This document shows positions 1-10,573 of a DNA stretch of 64,000 bases, in pieces. Source of the stretch: Cafeteria roenbergensis (taxonomy: Eukaryota; Sar; Bigyra; Bicosoecida; Cafeteriaceae); contig VLTN01000075.1 in NCBI GenBank assembly GCA_008330645.1, positions 62,001-126,000 of the forward strand, written 5' to 3'. Under the pieces are notes generated by a model. It was not told the origin of the DNA and made no database searches. It saw nothing but the letters and a program-made list of their open reading frames with translations. Position numbers and translations under genes: made by a program. The stretch's first letter is position 1. Each line of letters starts with the position of its first letter.

Positions 1-3000
1 CGCTGCAGCAGAGGCAGCGGCTGCCGACCCGCGGCCCCCGGCCACTTCCGGCGCCGGACCCCCGATGGGGTGCAGCTTGGCGGTTTCGCGCAGCTTGCTG
101 GTGGCGGCCTCAACGTCGTGGGCCAGCCGCCACAGCGCCGCCACGGACGACGACATCGCTCGCGAGGCCGCCTCTGCCGCCGACGTCGCCTGGGCCTCCG
201 CAACCACGGCCGTTTCCGCACGGGCCTCGGCAGCCTCTGCACGCGAAACCGCTGATTGGGCCTCTGCCCGGGCCCGCTCGGCGGCGGATCTTGCCTTCGC
301 CGCCTCTGCCCGGGCCGATGACGTCTCTCTCGCCTGGGCCTCCGCGCTGAGAGACGCAGTCTCGCTCCCGCCCTGCAACAGCTCGGCAACACGACGCGAC
401 TCGGCTGCATCGGCACGAGAGGAGCTTGCCTCCGCACGCGAAACCGCTGCATCTCGCATGGCAACGGCCAGCTGACGCTCGGCTCTGCCAAGCGCTCGAC
501 GAAGTCTGGAAGCCTCTGCCCAAGCGACAGCAGCATCGCTCCCGTCATGATGGTCGATGACGTCACGGCCATCGTGACGGTCAGACTGCGCGGCCCCAGC
601 ACCAGCACCAGCATCTTCTGCGCCTGCACCTGCGCCGCCGGCAGCTGACCCAGCGCCGCCAGCAGCAACTGCGGCTCTTCGTTCCGCCGCCGCCGCAACC
701 ACTCTTGCCGTGCTGGCTTCCCGCCGCGCTTCCCGCAGCGCCAGTCGTTGCCCCGCCGCCAGTGCCTCCAGCGCGCGCCGATCAACGCTTGCGAAACCGC
801 TTGAAGTGGATCCGTCGTCGTGGCCCGCTTCCAGTGACGCTCCGCGTTCGCCATCACCTCCCAGTCTCGCGCCTGTCATCGCCGACGCTTCGGCATCGAG
901 CGACGCGAGCGCGCTCAGCGCAAGCTGCAACCCTGCCACCTCCTCCGCGAGCTCTGCCGCCCTGGCCTCTGCGTCGGCTCTGCCTGCTTCCACGGCTCTG
1001 CGCAGATCCTTCTGCTCCGCCACTGCGGTTTCGGCGTCCGCGCGCCTTGCCGAGACGGCCGCAGCTTCCGCCTCCTGAGCCCGGAGCAGCTCCGCGCGCG
1101 CGCCCGTCAACGCAGCTTCGGCATCTCTGGCTCTGCCGGCAGCTCGCTCTGCCCTTGACTCTGCCGCGTCCACTTCTTCGCGAAGTGATGCCTCGGCTCG
1201 GGCTCTGCTCGCACGCTCCTCCTCCAGCTCGTCGCGAAGTGAGCGGGCCTGCGATGCGGCGCGCCGCTCAGCTGACTCTGCCGCCTCGAGCCGCTGACGC
1301 ACCTGGTAGTGGAGGGGTCCCGCAGCCGCCGCCGCCGCCGCCGCCGCTGCTGCTGTCTGCGCAGCTGCCGAGGGGGCGCCGGACGCTAGGGACACCTCGG
1401 CTCTGCCAGCGTCGCTCGTCTGGTCGCCCGGTGGCGAAACCGCGAATCCAACGGACAAGTCGGTGCCAGTGGAAGGAACACCAAGCTGTGACTGCATCCC
1501 CGTGGCCGCCGCAACGTGCCTGCCTCCGGTCAGACCCCGCGTCATGGCTGCGAGCTCTGCCAGCTCTGCCCGGGCGTCGTCCCGCTCTGCAGCAACCCTG
1601 GCGAGCGATTGACGAAGCGCCTCCATGCGCGCGGCTGAGCGTTCCGCCGACGCGGCTTCCCTGGCCTCCGCCTCCTCCTCGGCGCGAAACCGCGCAGCTC
1701 TCTCTCGCTCCAGCTTCCCTGCGGTTTCGGCGGCGAGTCGCTCCGCTGCCCGGGCCTCAAGCGACGCAGCCTCCGCCCCGCGGGCCCGGGCCCTCTCGAG
1801 CTGCTGCCCGAACCCTTCCTCCAGTGACCTGCACCGGCTCACTGCCGACGTCGCTGCCCGACGCGCCCTGTCGCACTCCTCCTGCCAGCGACGAGCCTCC
1901 GCCTGCGACGAAAGCAGAGCCGAGCGAAGTGAGTCCTCGCGGCGCGAAACCGCGAGCATCCGCTCCTGCGTCAGCGTGTTGCTCTCCTCAGCCGCCGCCG
2001 CCCTGGCCGTGGCGCGCGACGCCTCCTCGTTGCTGCAGCCGGCGGATCGTTCCGCCGACGCGACGCGCGCCCGGAGCTCCTCTGCCAGGGACTGCGCGGC
2101 TGTTGCCACGGCGGTTACACGCTTCGCCTCCCGCTTGAGGTGGCTGTACCGCTGAGACTGCGTGGCCGCCGCCGCAGCCGCCGCCGCAACCGCCGACTCC
2201 GCAGCTGCCACTCTTGCCTCCGACGCCGCCAGCGCCTCTTCGGCCTGCCGCCGTCGCAGCCGCTGGCGCTTGGACTCCTCCACCGCGCGAGTGTAGTGCC
2301 GTTGCATCGCCGTCAGGACACTCAGGGCGGTAGAGCCGGCGGATCCGGTGCGTCCAACGGCTCTCTCGCGCTTGGATGGACCATCATTCCAGCGGCGGGG
2401 TCCCCTGGCCCCGGTGGCTTCACTTCCGGAGTCGCTGGATCCTCGGGTGCTCGCACCGGCGGCAGGGCTTCCGGCCGAACTTTTGCCCGAGCGGCCGCGA
2501 TGTCCGCCCAGCGACCCCGAGGGCCCCCGCAGTCCCCGTCGGGGCCTCTCGTCGCCTTGCTCCGGGTCCCTCAGCGCGAGTTGCTGCCCCGGCAGCGGGC
2601 TGGTGGCTCCGGTGCGCTGATGCCTCCGCGATCTGCTGCCGACTGGTCCGTGACCCGGTCGGGGTCCGCTGCGCAGCGGCTTGGCGCGGGCGGGTTCGTG
2701 GGCAGGTGCACCGGCTCTGCTCGCCTCAATCATTGCCAGGACGTCGGCGGGTAGAGCCGCCATGCCGGTTGAAGACGTGTCTCGACTGCTGCGTGCGCTG
2801 AGAGGCCCGCCAGCGCTGTCGCCGCCGTCGTCAACACTGCCGTCGGCGCTGCTGAAAGAGTCGCTTGCGGCGTCTCTCGAGGCGGCGTCTCTCGTGGCGG
2901 CGTCTCTCGAGGCGGGATTGGGGCGCCGCTGCGGCGAACGGCGAGAGTCGCTCAGCCTCCCGCCGCCACCCGACTGCGTCGGCCGCTTTGCCGGCAGAGC

Positions 3001-3247
3001 TCTGCCGTCACTGTAGGGCACGGGCAACGGCGCTCCGCCGTCCCTGCGTCGCTCCGTGTCCCTTCGTGCGGTTTCGCTGCCAGACTTGGCCTCTACCGTT
3101 GCCATGGCAGAGGCCAGGACCTGGAGCGAGTGATCGTCCACGTCGTCGTCGGCGTCGTCGCTGCTGACGTCATCCGAAGCATGCCGCGAGCCGGCGGGCT
3201 GCTCGCCTAGAGCCGCGGTCGTGGGGCCTTGGCCCCTCGTTGACAGG

Positions 3248-3280
<33 letters not shown>

Positions 3281-3960
3281 AGCATTGCCCGTCGCGCAAG
3301 CGCCTGGCCGAGCGAGCCGTCGGGCAGTGGGGGGTGCCCCTGGCGACCCGCTCGGCCGCCGAAGGCGCCATGGTGCGGAACCGGCTCAGCCGCTGCGCCG
3401 GAGCGTGTGGCCGATGCCGTCGCCTCGGTGCCCCCAAGGGCATCGCCCAGCGCTTCCATCGACTCATCAGCACCGAGAGTGAGACCCGCTCCCGTCAGGT
3501 CGTGGTAAGGCGATGACGCGGGGGGGAATCGGCCGCGAGAGGCCGGCTCCCGTTCGGGATGCGGCTTGGTCGGCGAGGGGTGCATCGGCTCTGCAAGCAA
3601 GCCGCCCGCGGGCGCCCAGCCCGCCATGGGGCCTTGCCCGAGCCTTGAGCGGTGCCTCTGGCCAGCTGGCCTTATGCCTGAGGCGTCGACCGGTTGAGCG
3701 GGGCTCACGGCCTCCACCGTGGACGCGGATCGATCGTGCCGCGCGGGGCTGGCAGCCGCGGGCGCGGCTGCTGGCGGGCTGTTGCCGTCGCTCGCATCGG
3801 CGCCCACCTCGACTCCGCCGCTCGCGTCCTCGTCGAACTCGTCGTAGTCGTCTTTGCCGTCCCCCGCCCCGCCCCACGCGAAGAGCGAGCCGCCGCCGCC
3901 GCGGCCGGCGCCGGGCTCGGAGCCAATTCCGGCAAACTCGTCGTCCCAGCCGACCGCCAT
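1..3960 (-). CDS. Large Ala/Glu/Arg coiled-coil protein, C-terminus beyond the window
   Basis: An open minus-strand frame runs without a stop from the first ATG at 3960 to the window edge (1320 codons), so the C-terminus is missing. The N-terminus begins MAVGWDDEFAGIGSEPG and is acidic and Gly/Ser-rich. A run of ten CAG codons gives poly-Gln near residue 230 (3250-3282). A Ser/Arg-rich low-complexity part follows and includes three near-identical 15-nt units (about 2870-2920) reading SRDAA/TRDAA. From about residue 540 to the edge the protein is almost unbroken Ala/Glu/Arg/Leu heptads (for example RAEASLREEVDAAESRAER), typical of a long coiled coil. In-frame stops upstream first appear at 4141. 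I do not recognise the family; a cytoskeletal, centrosomal or basal-body role would be a guess. Codon use matches the neighbours. Confidence 0.8.
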
Positions 3961-4764
3961 TTGCGCCGGCAGCTCCTCAGCCGACGGACTGCCGACTCAA
4001 GCCACAGGCGCGCCCCGGTCACCCGATGTGCGATGCAAAAGTGGGGTCTTGTATCTGTGCCCGAGGGCGGACAGCAGCAGGCGGGCGGACAGCAGCAGGC
4101 GGTGCTCCTGGTCGTTCCCGCCGGTTGACGCGCAGTCCCTCACGGTTATTTGCCACTGCGAATATTGGCTGGAAACGAACTGAGCGACCGCCTTGCCGCC
4201 TCTGGTGGGTTGCCCGGTCGCTGGACGCGCCCCGCGGCAGTTGGCCGGCTCTCAACGGCAGGCGGTACCACAGCGATGTGGCCTCTGCGGTGCCTGCCAC
4301 TGGCGTGGCACCCGGCGCTTGCAGCGCAACAACGGTCGCCGCAGACACGACTGGCACGTCCGGTGGGCCCCGCAAGGGCGCCGCCCCAGTTCGCCACATC
4401 CGCCGCGGCGCTGGGATGCAACCCAGTGGCCAATGTCCGCATGACCGCTGCGGCACTGTCTCGCCGTTCGCCAACTGGCAGCTCCACGCCGATGCTCCGA
4501 CAGGTTGTCCTGGAGTTCTCGATCGCCAAGCCTCTGCTCGCTGCCGCTTTGCCTCCCAAGGCTGGCTGCAAGAAGCATTTTTCAAGCGACTTGCACGCTT
4601 CAGTTGTTTGCGGCAGTGCAGGGACGGATGGGGCAGCGGGATACCTCGGAACTTGCAGCGCACAGCAAGAGTGGCCGCTCGCCCACAAAATACAATAGGC
4701 TTGGTTGCAGGCGCCGAGCAACCATCTACGCTCGCACGCAGAGTGCAATCGGCGCAACAACACG
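3961..4764. other. Gap between the coiled-coil gene start and the TTLL stop
   Basis: Both flanking genes are on the minus strand, so this 804-nt stretch should hold the 3' UTR of TTLL and the promoter and 5' UTR of the coiled-coil gene. Open frames here on both strands have no recognisable motif and look like GC-rich shadows. A short direct duplication (gcggacagcagcaggcgg) lies near 4068-4100. I see nothing else. Confidence 0.5.
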
Positions 4765-7700
4765 TCAGGCGGTTCCCGTGGTCGACAACAAAGCCAGCGG
4801 GCTCGGCGCTCTGCCTTTTGACTCGGCATCGGACGCTGCTGCTGCCCGGCGGTTCCGGCCCCACTCCCGCTCTGCCCACCGCCGAACCTGCGCGACGGTA
4901 GGCGGGCCGCCTTCGCCAAAGGGCTGCGGGTGCTCGTCACCGGCCAGGACCTGGCCAGCTCGAAGGGCATACGCAGCAGCGGCCTCAGATGCCCGCCGGC
5001 CGGCGCCTGGTTGCAGAAGCCGGCTGTACACGGCAACGCCGCGGGGGTCAGACCCCGAGGGAAAGAGCCTGCGGAAGCCCCCGCGTCGTTTGTACTCGAG
5101 CTCGCTCACGCGCGAGGCGCGTCGCTCTGCGATCGATAGGTCGCTTAGCAGGGTCCGTCGCTCGCTAGACGACAGCTTCGCGCTGTCGTCTGGGTCGAAC
5201 CCGGGCACCGCTGGGGCGGCCGCAACTCTTGCTCCTGCAGCGGCCAAATGCCCCCGAGACGTCGAAGCAGTCCCGGCCGAGTCCATTGCCCGTTCTGCGC
5301 GGGCAGCTGGAGCGCATGCAGCGTGGGCAGCTGAGCCGGCCAGCGGTTTCCGATGACACGGCGATAGCCCATCCCCGCTGGGCGAACGTGGACTGCAGGG
5401 TGCACCCTTCGCTGCGGACGGTGTCGGTGCAGCCGGCGACCCGCGCTTGGCCGGGCCGCTTGCAGGTCCGGCAACGGCTCTCAAGCTCGTTGCCGGAACG
5501 CAAGCCAGATTCAGAGCGTCGCAAACGACGTTGGTCTTGACAGACGCGTCCAGAGGCGCCGCTGCAGCCATGGACGGTGACAAGTTCGCTTCCAGCAGCC
5601 ACGGTTTGAGCGTGTCATCCACCAGCAGGTCCAGTCCAAGCAGCTGAAACTGCTGCCCCCCCTCCTTGGCCAGAAAAGCCTCTTCCGACGGTGTCAGCCC
5701 GTCGCCAGAAGTGGCTCGCGCCGCCTCGGCGGAGGCCACCGCAGGAAGGGTGGTTGTGTCGGGCGCTGCCGCGCCAGCCGGGGCGTGCGGGTTCGCAAAG
5801 GTGACGCGCTCCGGAACCGTCACGGGGCTTGCCAGCGATGTCAGGGGTTCCGGCCGCGCCCGAGCGACGAGGCTCTCGGAGGCAGCAGCGGTCCCGCTTG
5901 CAGGCTCCGAGCTCGCCGCTCGCGGTGCGGCTCCACCGCAGACGGCTGCCCTCCCCTCCGCTCCGCGCTCCCTCGCAGACCAGCCAGCAGCAGAGCCAGC
6001 GTCCGTCGGCGCCAAGCCGGTGCCCGCCTCATCAGAAGGGGCGTCCCCCCCTGCGAGGCGGGCCTCGGCTGACCCGCCAGCCCTGGTTGAGTGGCGTGGG
6101 TCGCAGGCTGGCGCGGCGGTGACCCGCTCGCGATGCGCCCGGGACGTCGCCGACAGCCCCGCCACGTTCGCTCGGCGGCAGCCCTTGGTGGAGGCAGCAT
6201 GGCCCCGGCTCTGCATCGGCGTGGCTGCGCGCCGTCTCATCTGGCTGGGCAGGCGGGCGGGTTCGGCGAAGGGCGACTCCGAGGGGACCCTTGAAGTGGC
6301 TGCGCGTCGGCGCCTGCCCCGGCTTGAGGCTCTGCCGCTGCTGCCGCTGCCAGCGCGCGCGCTGCCGCCAGTGGCCCGGGAGCCACCCCCCTCAGCAGCG
6401 GCGGCTTGCGCTCCTCCCGACGCGGCCATCACTGACTCGTGGGCCGCCAGGACCGTCCTGACGATGACGTCATCCAAGGCCTCCCAGAGACGCGCCACCC
6501 CCGATGGCCCGACCCTCGGGTCGAGCTCCAAGCGCCGCCGCAGCGCGGTCAGCCCCCACTTGAAACCGCTGGCATCCTCCTCGTCGGCGCCCTCCACAAA
6601 GTCGCTCGCGAACTTGTTCAGGCTGTAGTTGGTCAGGTGCGCCAGGCGATCGGCCAAGGCACGCGGGGAGACGCTGTACGGGCGGGTGGCGAAGCGTGCC
6701 AATCCTTGCCGGTGGACGTAGATTCGTGGGGGGTTGAACGACGTCACGAGCACATACAGCCGAAGGTCGAACTTCAGCCCGTCGAGCAGCAGCGGACGAT
6801 CGACGTAGCGCGAAACCGTGAAGGAGGTCGGCGGGCCAGCCCCCGACGCAGCCGCCTGTCGCACGTATTCGGCCAGCTCTGCGGGCAGCAAGGCCGACAG
6901 CGGCGCAGCGGACGGGCCCAGCACGCCAGCGCCGGCAGAGCCGGAGAGCAGCCTGACAGAGCCGCGCGTCCCGAAGGAGTGTTGGCGCTGCCTGCCGGAG
7001 GGACCCAGCGGGCCGGCGGTGGCGCACCGGTCGTCCGGTTCGGGGCAGCGCGTTGGGCGTCTGGGCGCGCCGCCCGCTGCTGCCGAGGGTCGGAGAGACG
7101 TTGTCGCCGTCGGCGCAGCCGTGGTCGACGTGGACGATTGGCCGGGGCCGTTGGGTGTCTCAGAGGCCCGTCGCCCAGCCGCCGCCCCCGCCGCCTCTGC
7201 CGATGTGCGCCGGTGTTCGGGCGATGCTGCGGCACCGACCGGCCCCGGAGAGACGGCTCCAGCAGTGGCTCCAGCAGCGGCCCGGGCAGCGGCTCCAGCA
7301 GCGGGTCCAGCAGCGGGTCCGGCAGCGGGACCGGCAGCGGGTCCAGCAGCGGCTGCTTCAACGGCTCCATCAACGGCTCTTCCTGTCCGTCGGGCCCCGG
7401 CCGCATCGGACTGCAACGCGGAGCCAGAGGAGGGGCCCGCGGCCTGCTCAAGCTCACTGTCCGCCGCCGCCGCTGCGGGTGCCCCCTGCGCCCGCCGGTG
7501 CCCAGCCCAGAGCGCCCCCGAGGCTGCCTGAGCTTCGGGGCCGGTAGAGCCCACATCCGCGGCGGAGCTTCTTCCCGCCGTGGGACTCGCCGCTCCGGCG
7601 GCGCGCCTGGGGGATGCGTGGCGGGTGCGGTGGCGGGAGCGGGCGCGGCGGAGCTGGGCCGGGTCAGGCCCTGTAGCGGCCTCCGCGGCCGCAGCGCGCC

Positions 7701-9240
7701 TGCCTTGCAGGGGCCTCCCGTCGCCACCGTAGCGGCACACGTGAATGCCGCGGCCCTGAGCCGCGGCCGAAGGCTTGACGATCCACAGCTGGCCCGGCGA
7801 GTGGCTGCACGCTTCCTGAAACGGCACGGACTCGGCCGGCAAGATGAAGGTCAGCGGAAGGAACGACGGAAGGATCGGGGCCCCGCGGGCCCCTCGCATT
7901 GACGAAACCGCTCTGGCGAGCGCGTCCTTGCGAGTGATGCTCCCAGTGCCCTGAAAGTGACTCACGCGAGAGACACTTGATGGAGCGACTCCGCGCTCCC
8001 GCTGGCGCCTCCGTGACCGGTGTGACGACGGCAAACGGCGGGGTTCAGCACCCCTGAGCGGATCCGCCGCAAGCCTTCCGCTTGCAGCGGCTGGAGGTGA
8101 AAGGCGCCCGGATTGCGGGCAGCTGGTCGCTGCAGCGAGCTCCCCGACAGCTTCGCCACCACGGCGCATCCTCGGCGAACCGGCTCTCTCCCGCGAAACC
8201 GCCACCCTGGTCGACGGCGCGCCGAGGGCCCTGGAGGCCCCAGCCGCGGACTCCACGATTGGTCGTCCGAGCCGGGGAGGAGTTGATGTCCACATGATGG
8301 CGCAGTCCGCAGCTCCCCGTGGGAGGTGCCGACTTCCGGCTGCGCTCCCCCAAGGAACCAGCCCTGCGCCCTCCAGGCAGCAGCGGACGAGGGGCGCGCA
8401 CGGGCCCTGAACGGCGTACGCGCCGGGGCAGCGCGTCATCTGAAGGCTGGCCGGCGTCTGGCCAGGGTCGCTGTCGGCCGCTTCCGCCCCGCCGGCCTTG
8501 GTCCGCCCTCGAGTCAGCAATCGAAGCGCGGCCTCGGAGTCGAACGTGATGAGGGCTGGCCGGCACGGGACTGTCGCGCTAAGCGGCGTCGAATCCGCCC
8601 GGGCCAGGCGGGGCTCGGCCGTGGCCGGCGAGGCCAAGGCCGAGGGCCCCGCCTGCTGGCTGGGCAGCGGCTTGGCCGCACAGGGGGCAGCAGCCAAGGG
8701 GGCGAGCTTGAGGCTCCGAGCGGCTTTGAGCCCGCCGCCTCCGGGGACCGAGCGCCGCGTCGGTGGCGAGCGGGGAGTCGTTCCCGAAGCAGCCCCGTGT
8801 GCTTGTGCGGTGTCCCAAGATGCAGCGGCGGCAGGGCCGGGGCTGGCGCTGCCAGGCGCCTTGTGCTCGCGCTCGATGCCACTCATCGCCGGAGCAACCG
8901 GGCCCGCTGCTGCGAGCTGGCCCGCATCCGGGGACCTCCTGCCGGGCGGCACACTTGCCGAGGCCCAGGGCCTGGGATCAGACCTGATCTTGCCCTTGAT
9001 GGCGCTCCCGTGGGCATCGCTGGCAGTTGCGCCGCCGTTGGCAGACGTGCTTTCCGGCAGCGCCCTGGGTTCTGCAGGCGGCGGGGCCGAGCTTGGAGCG
9101 GTGCTGCACACGTCCTCCCGAAAAGACCTTCCCTGGCCCGAGTCCTGTGCGAGAGTCAGCCGCGATGCGGCGGCTGGGGCCTTGAGAAGGCGGTGGGCAA
9201 GCGACTGGCGGACAGGTTGGCATGACGCTCGTGCCCGCAT
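4765..9240 (-). CDS. TTLL: Tubulin tyrosine ligase-like (polyglutamylase-type) protein
   Basis: A single 1491-codon frame starts at the first ATG (9240). The TTL catalytic core is recognisable in pieces: VSHFQGTGSITRKDAL near residue 426 (family VNHFPG..ITRKD), the ATP-grasp loop WIVKPSAAAQGRGI near 484, RYVDRPLLLDGLKFDLRLYV near 810, HLTNYSLNK near 868 and the metal-binding stretch KPWLLEANLSPSM near 1212. After it comes a basic segment, ELEYKRRGGFRRLFPSG. These are the hallmarks of TTLL4/5-type glutamylases, which add glutamate side chains to axonemal tubulin. Two large low-complexity insertions split the core (about 500-800 and 935-1185); the first holds a Pro-Ala-Ala-Gly repeat. The N-terminal 420 residues are disordered-looking. 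An intron hidden in an insertion cannot be excluded, because the frame stays open throughout. Total length is about double the family core. Confidence 0.85.
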   Translation of the reverse strand: MRARASCQPVRQSLAHRLLKAPAAASRLTLAQDSGQGRSFREDVCSTAPSSAPPPAEPRALPESTSANGGATASDAHGSAIKGKIRSDPRPWASASVPPGRRSPDAGQLAAAGPVAPAMSGIEREHKAPGSASPGPAAAASWDTAQAHGAASGTTPRSPPTRRSVPGGGGLKAARSLKLAPLAAAPCAAKPLPSQQAGPSALASPATAEPRLARADSTPLSATVPCRPALITFDSEAALRLLTRGRTKAGGAEAADSDPGQTPASLQMTRCPGAYAVQGPCAPLVRCCLEGAGLVPWGSAAGSRHLPRGAADCAIMWTSTPPRLGRPIVESAAGASRALGAPSTRVAVSRERAGSPRMRRGGEAVGELAAATSCPQSGRLSPPAAASGRLAADPLRGAEPRRLPSSHRSRRRQRERGVAPSSVSRVSHFQGTGSITRKDALARAVSSMRGARGAPILPSFLPLTFILPAESVPFQEACSHSPGQLWIVKPSAAAQGRGIHVCRYGGDGRPLQGRRAAAAEAATGPDPAQLRRARSRHRTRHASPRRAAGAASPTAGRSSAADVGSTGPEAQAASGALWAGHRRAQGAPAAAAADSELEQAAGPSSGSALQSDAAGARRTGRAVDGAVEAAAAGPAAGPAAGPAAGPAAGAAARAAAGATAGAVSPGPVGAAASPEHRRTSAEAAGAAAGRRASETPNGPGQSSTSTTAAPTATTSLRPSAAAGGAPRRPTRCPEPDDRCATAGPLGPSGRQRQHSFGTRGSVRLLSGSAGAGVLGPSAAPLSALLPAELAEYVRQAAASGAGPPTSFTVSRYVDRPLLLDGLKFDLRLYVLVTSFNPPRIYVHRQGLARFATRPYSVSPRALADRLAHLTNYSLNKFASDFVEGADEEDASGFKWGLTALRRRLELDPRVGPSGVARLWEALDDVIVRTVLAAHESVMAASGGAQAAAAEGGGSRATGGSARAGSGSSGRASSRGRRRRAATSRVPSESPFAEPARLPSQMRRRAATPMQSRGHAASTKGCRRANVAGLSATSRAHRERVTAAPACDPRHSTRAGGSAEARLAGGDAPSDEAGTGLAPTDAGSAAGWSARERGAEGRAAVCGGAAPRAASSEPASGTAAASESLVARARPEPLTSLASPVTVPERVTFANPHAPAGAAAPDTTTLPAVASAEAARATSGDGLTPSEEAFLAKEGGQQFQLLGLDLLVDDTLKPWLLEANLSPSMAAAAPLDASVKTNVVCDALNLACVPATSLRAVAGPASGPAKRGSPAAPTPSAAKGAPCSPRSPSGDGLSPCHRKPLAGSAAHAACAPAARAERAMDSAGTASTSRGHLAAAGARVAAAPAVPGFDPDDSAKLSSSERRTLLSDLSIAERRASRVSELEYKRRGGFRRLFPSGSDPRGVAVYSRLLQPGAGRRASEAAAAYALRAGQVLAGDEHPQPFGEGGPPTVAQVRRWAEREWGRNRRAAAASDAESKGRAPSPLALLSTTGTA

Positions 9241-9459
9241 CACCGCCCGACCGTTCCGGGCAGCCAGCCGGCGACCCAGCGGACGCGTGTTCGCACACCC
9301 AGCCCACTGTGCCGGCGTTTGGGGTTCCCCCTGTGGCTGGATTTGGCGAGAGTGCGCTTGGTTGTGTGGCGGCAGCTCGCAAATAAGTGCACACGCAAAG
9401 ATTAGTCGTCAGGGCGCGGTCCGAACACGAGCCAGGCCGTGAGCCAAGCTGGAACTGCA

Positions 9460-10206
9460 TCAGAACATGTCCTGGTCGAACGTGACGAGGTACGGGTCCG
9501 CCTCCTGCGGCCGCAGCAGCACGCGCGCGTGCATCGGCTGGGTCTCGGCGACGCGGTAGTTCTTCTCGCACGGGTCGCCCTTGGGCTCCGCAGCGGACGG
9601 GTCCGCCATGGTGTACGGGTTGCGGCACGGGCTGATGGCCACGGCCAGCTGCAGGTCGTAAATGACGCCGTTGACCACCTGCTTGGTTCCTGCGAGGACG
9701 CATCGCCGGAAAAGCGCGCGGGGAAGCCAGCGCGGGCAATCGAACAGGAATGTCTCGGCCGCAACAGCTGCCGGCAGCCGCGGCATCGGGAGGCCCGGCG
9801 CTGATGGGATCGGGCCCCAAGGAGCGCGCGAATGCACCATCGGCCGTGCGAGGGCGTGCGCCCCGGCCTGCAAAGGCGGCCTCACCGCGGTCGATGCCAA
9901 CGAGAACGTGCCGCCAGAGCGAGTGGTTTTCTTGGTTCAGCTTGTCCACTGCAGCGGCCGCGGCCTTGAGCGCGCCCTCGTCCTGGGAGTCGACCCGGCG
10001 CTTCCCGCCCAGCGTTGCCGGGCCGAAGCCAGCCATTGCCGTGGCGACGCCTGCGAGCGGCCGGAGGGCGTGCGCGGCGAACCGTGGTCGTTCAGGAGCG
10101 CGCTCAAGCAATCGCCGCCAAGGCACGCAGCACCGTCTCCCTTCCCCAATGGGCAACCTCGTTGCTCACACAGAGCGAGCAAGAAGACCGTGAAGGCGCG
10201 GCGCAT
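9460..10206 (-). CDS. Secreted cystatin-like cysteine protease inhibitor, three exons
   Basis: Splicing 10206-10170, 10050-9886 and 9689-9460 gives 143 residues. Both introns (10169-10051 and 9885-9690) begin GTGAG and end CTCGCAG, and the phases join cleanly. Exon 1 plus the start of exon 2 makes a signal peptide, MRRAFTVFLLALCVATAMAG. The mature part has the N-terminal Gly pair of cystatins (residues 27-28), a helix DEGALKAAAAAVDKLNQ, and LVGIDRGTK leading into QVVNG (71-75), the QxVxG papain-binding loop. Two Cys (89 and 108) could form a disulphide. In the family this fold blocks papain-like proteases; export to the secretory pathway or vacuole is inferred from the leader. The gene sits between TTLL and LIN9 on the same strand. 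The cross-exon QVVNG context is the main support for the model. Confidence 0.75.
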
Positions 10207-10573
10207 GTTCCTCAGGGTGACTGGCAAATTGGAGTGCGGCTTCCGCAGATGGAAGCTTGCGATTCTTTACCGGGAGGCCAACATACGGACGAGCCGCGCT
10301 CGGTTTCGAGCCGAGGGGCACACACGCCCCTCTCGCGCATGCGGCCACCCGGCATACCGGGAGAAACAAAAATCACGCAACGCGGGCTCGAATGGGGGCC
10401 GGTGTGGCCTCTGGGAAGCCGGGCGCGAGGCGGAACGGCCGCTGCGTTGTGGCGCTCCGTGTGTGCATGTCCCACACGCATGGCCAGCGCGCGAGCCTTT
10501 GGCCAACACCTTGCAGCACGCTCGGTCCCCATGCACCCGCACGCCTCGGGACTTTGCTTGCGAGCGGGGAGAG
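10207..10573. other. Gap between LIN9 stop and cystatin start
   Basis: Same-strand gap of 367 nt that should hold the LIN9 3' UTR and the cystatin promoter. No repeat, RNA gene or conserved frame is seen. Confidence 0.4.

Noticed and set aside
705-2138. 477-codon plus-strand frame over the left coiled-coil gene
   Set aside because: It is the antisense shadow of the minus-strand coiled-coil frame; its text is Pro/Arg/Leu-rich with no domain, while the minus frame shows regular heptads.
3250-3282. CAG repeat as a non-coding microsatellite
   Set aside because: It is in frame in the long minus-strand gene and encodes poly-Gln.
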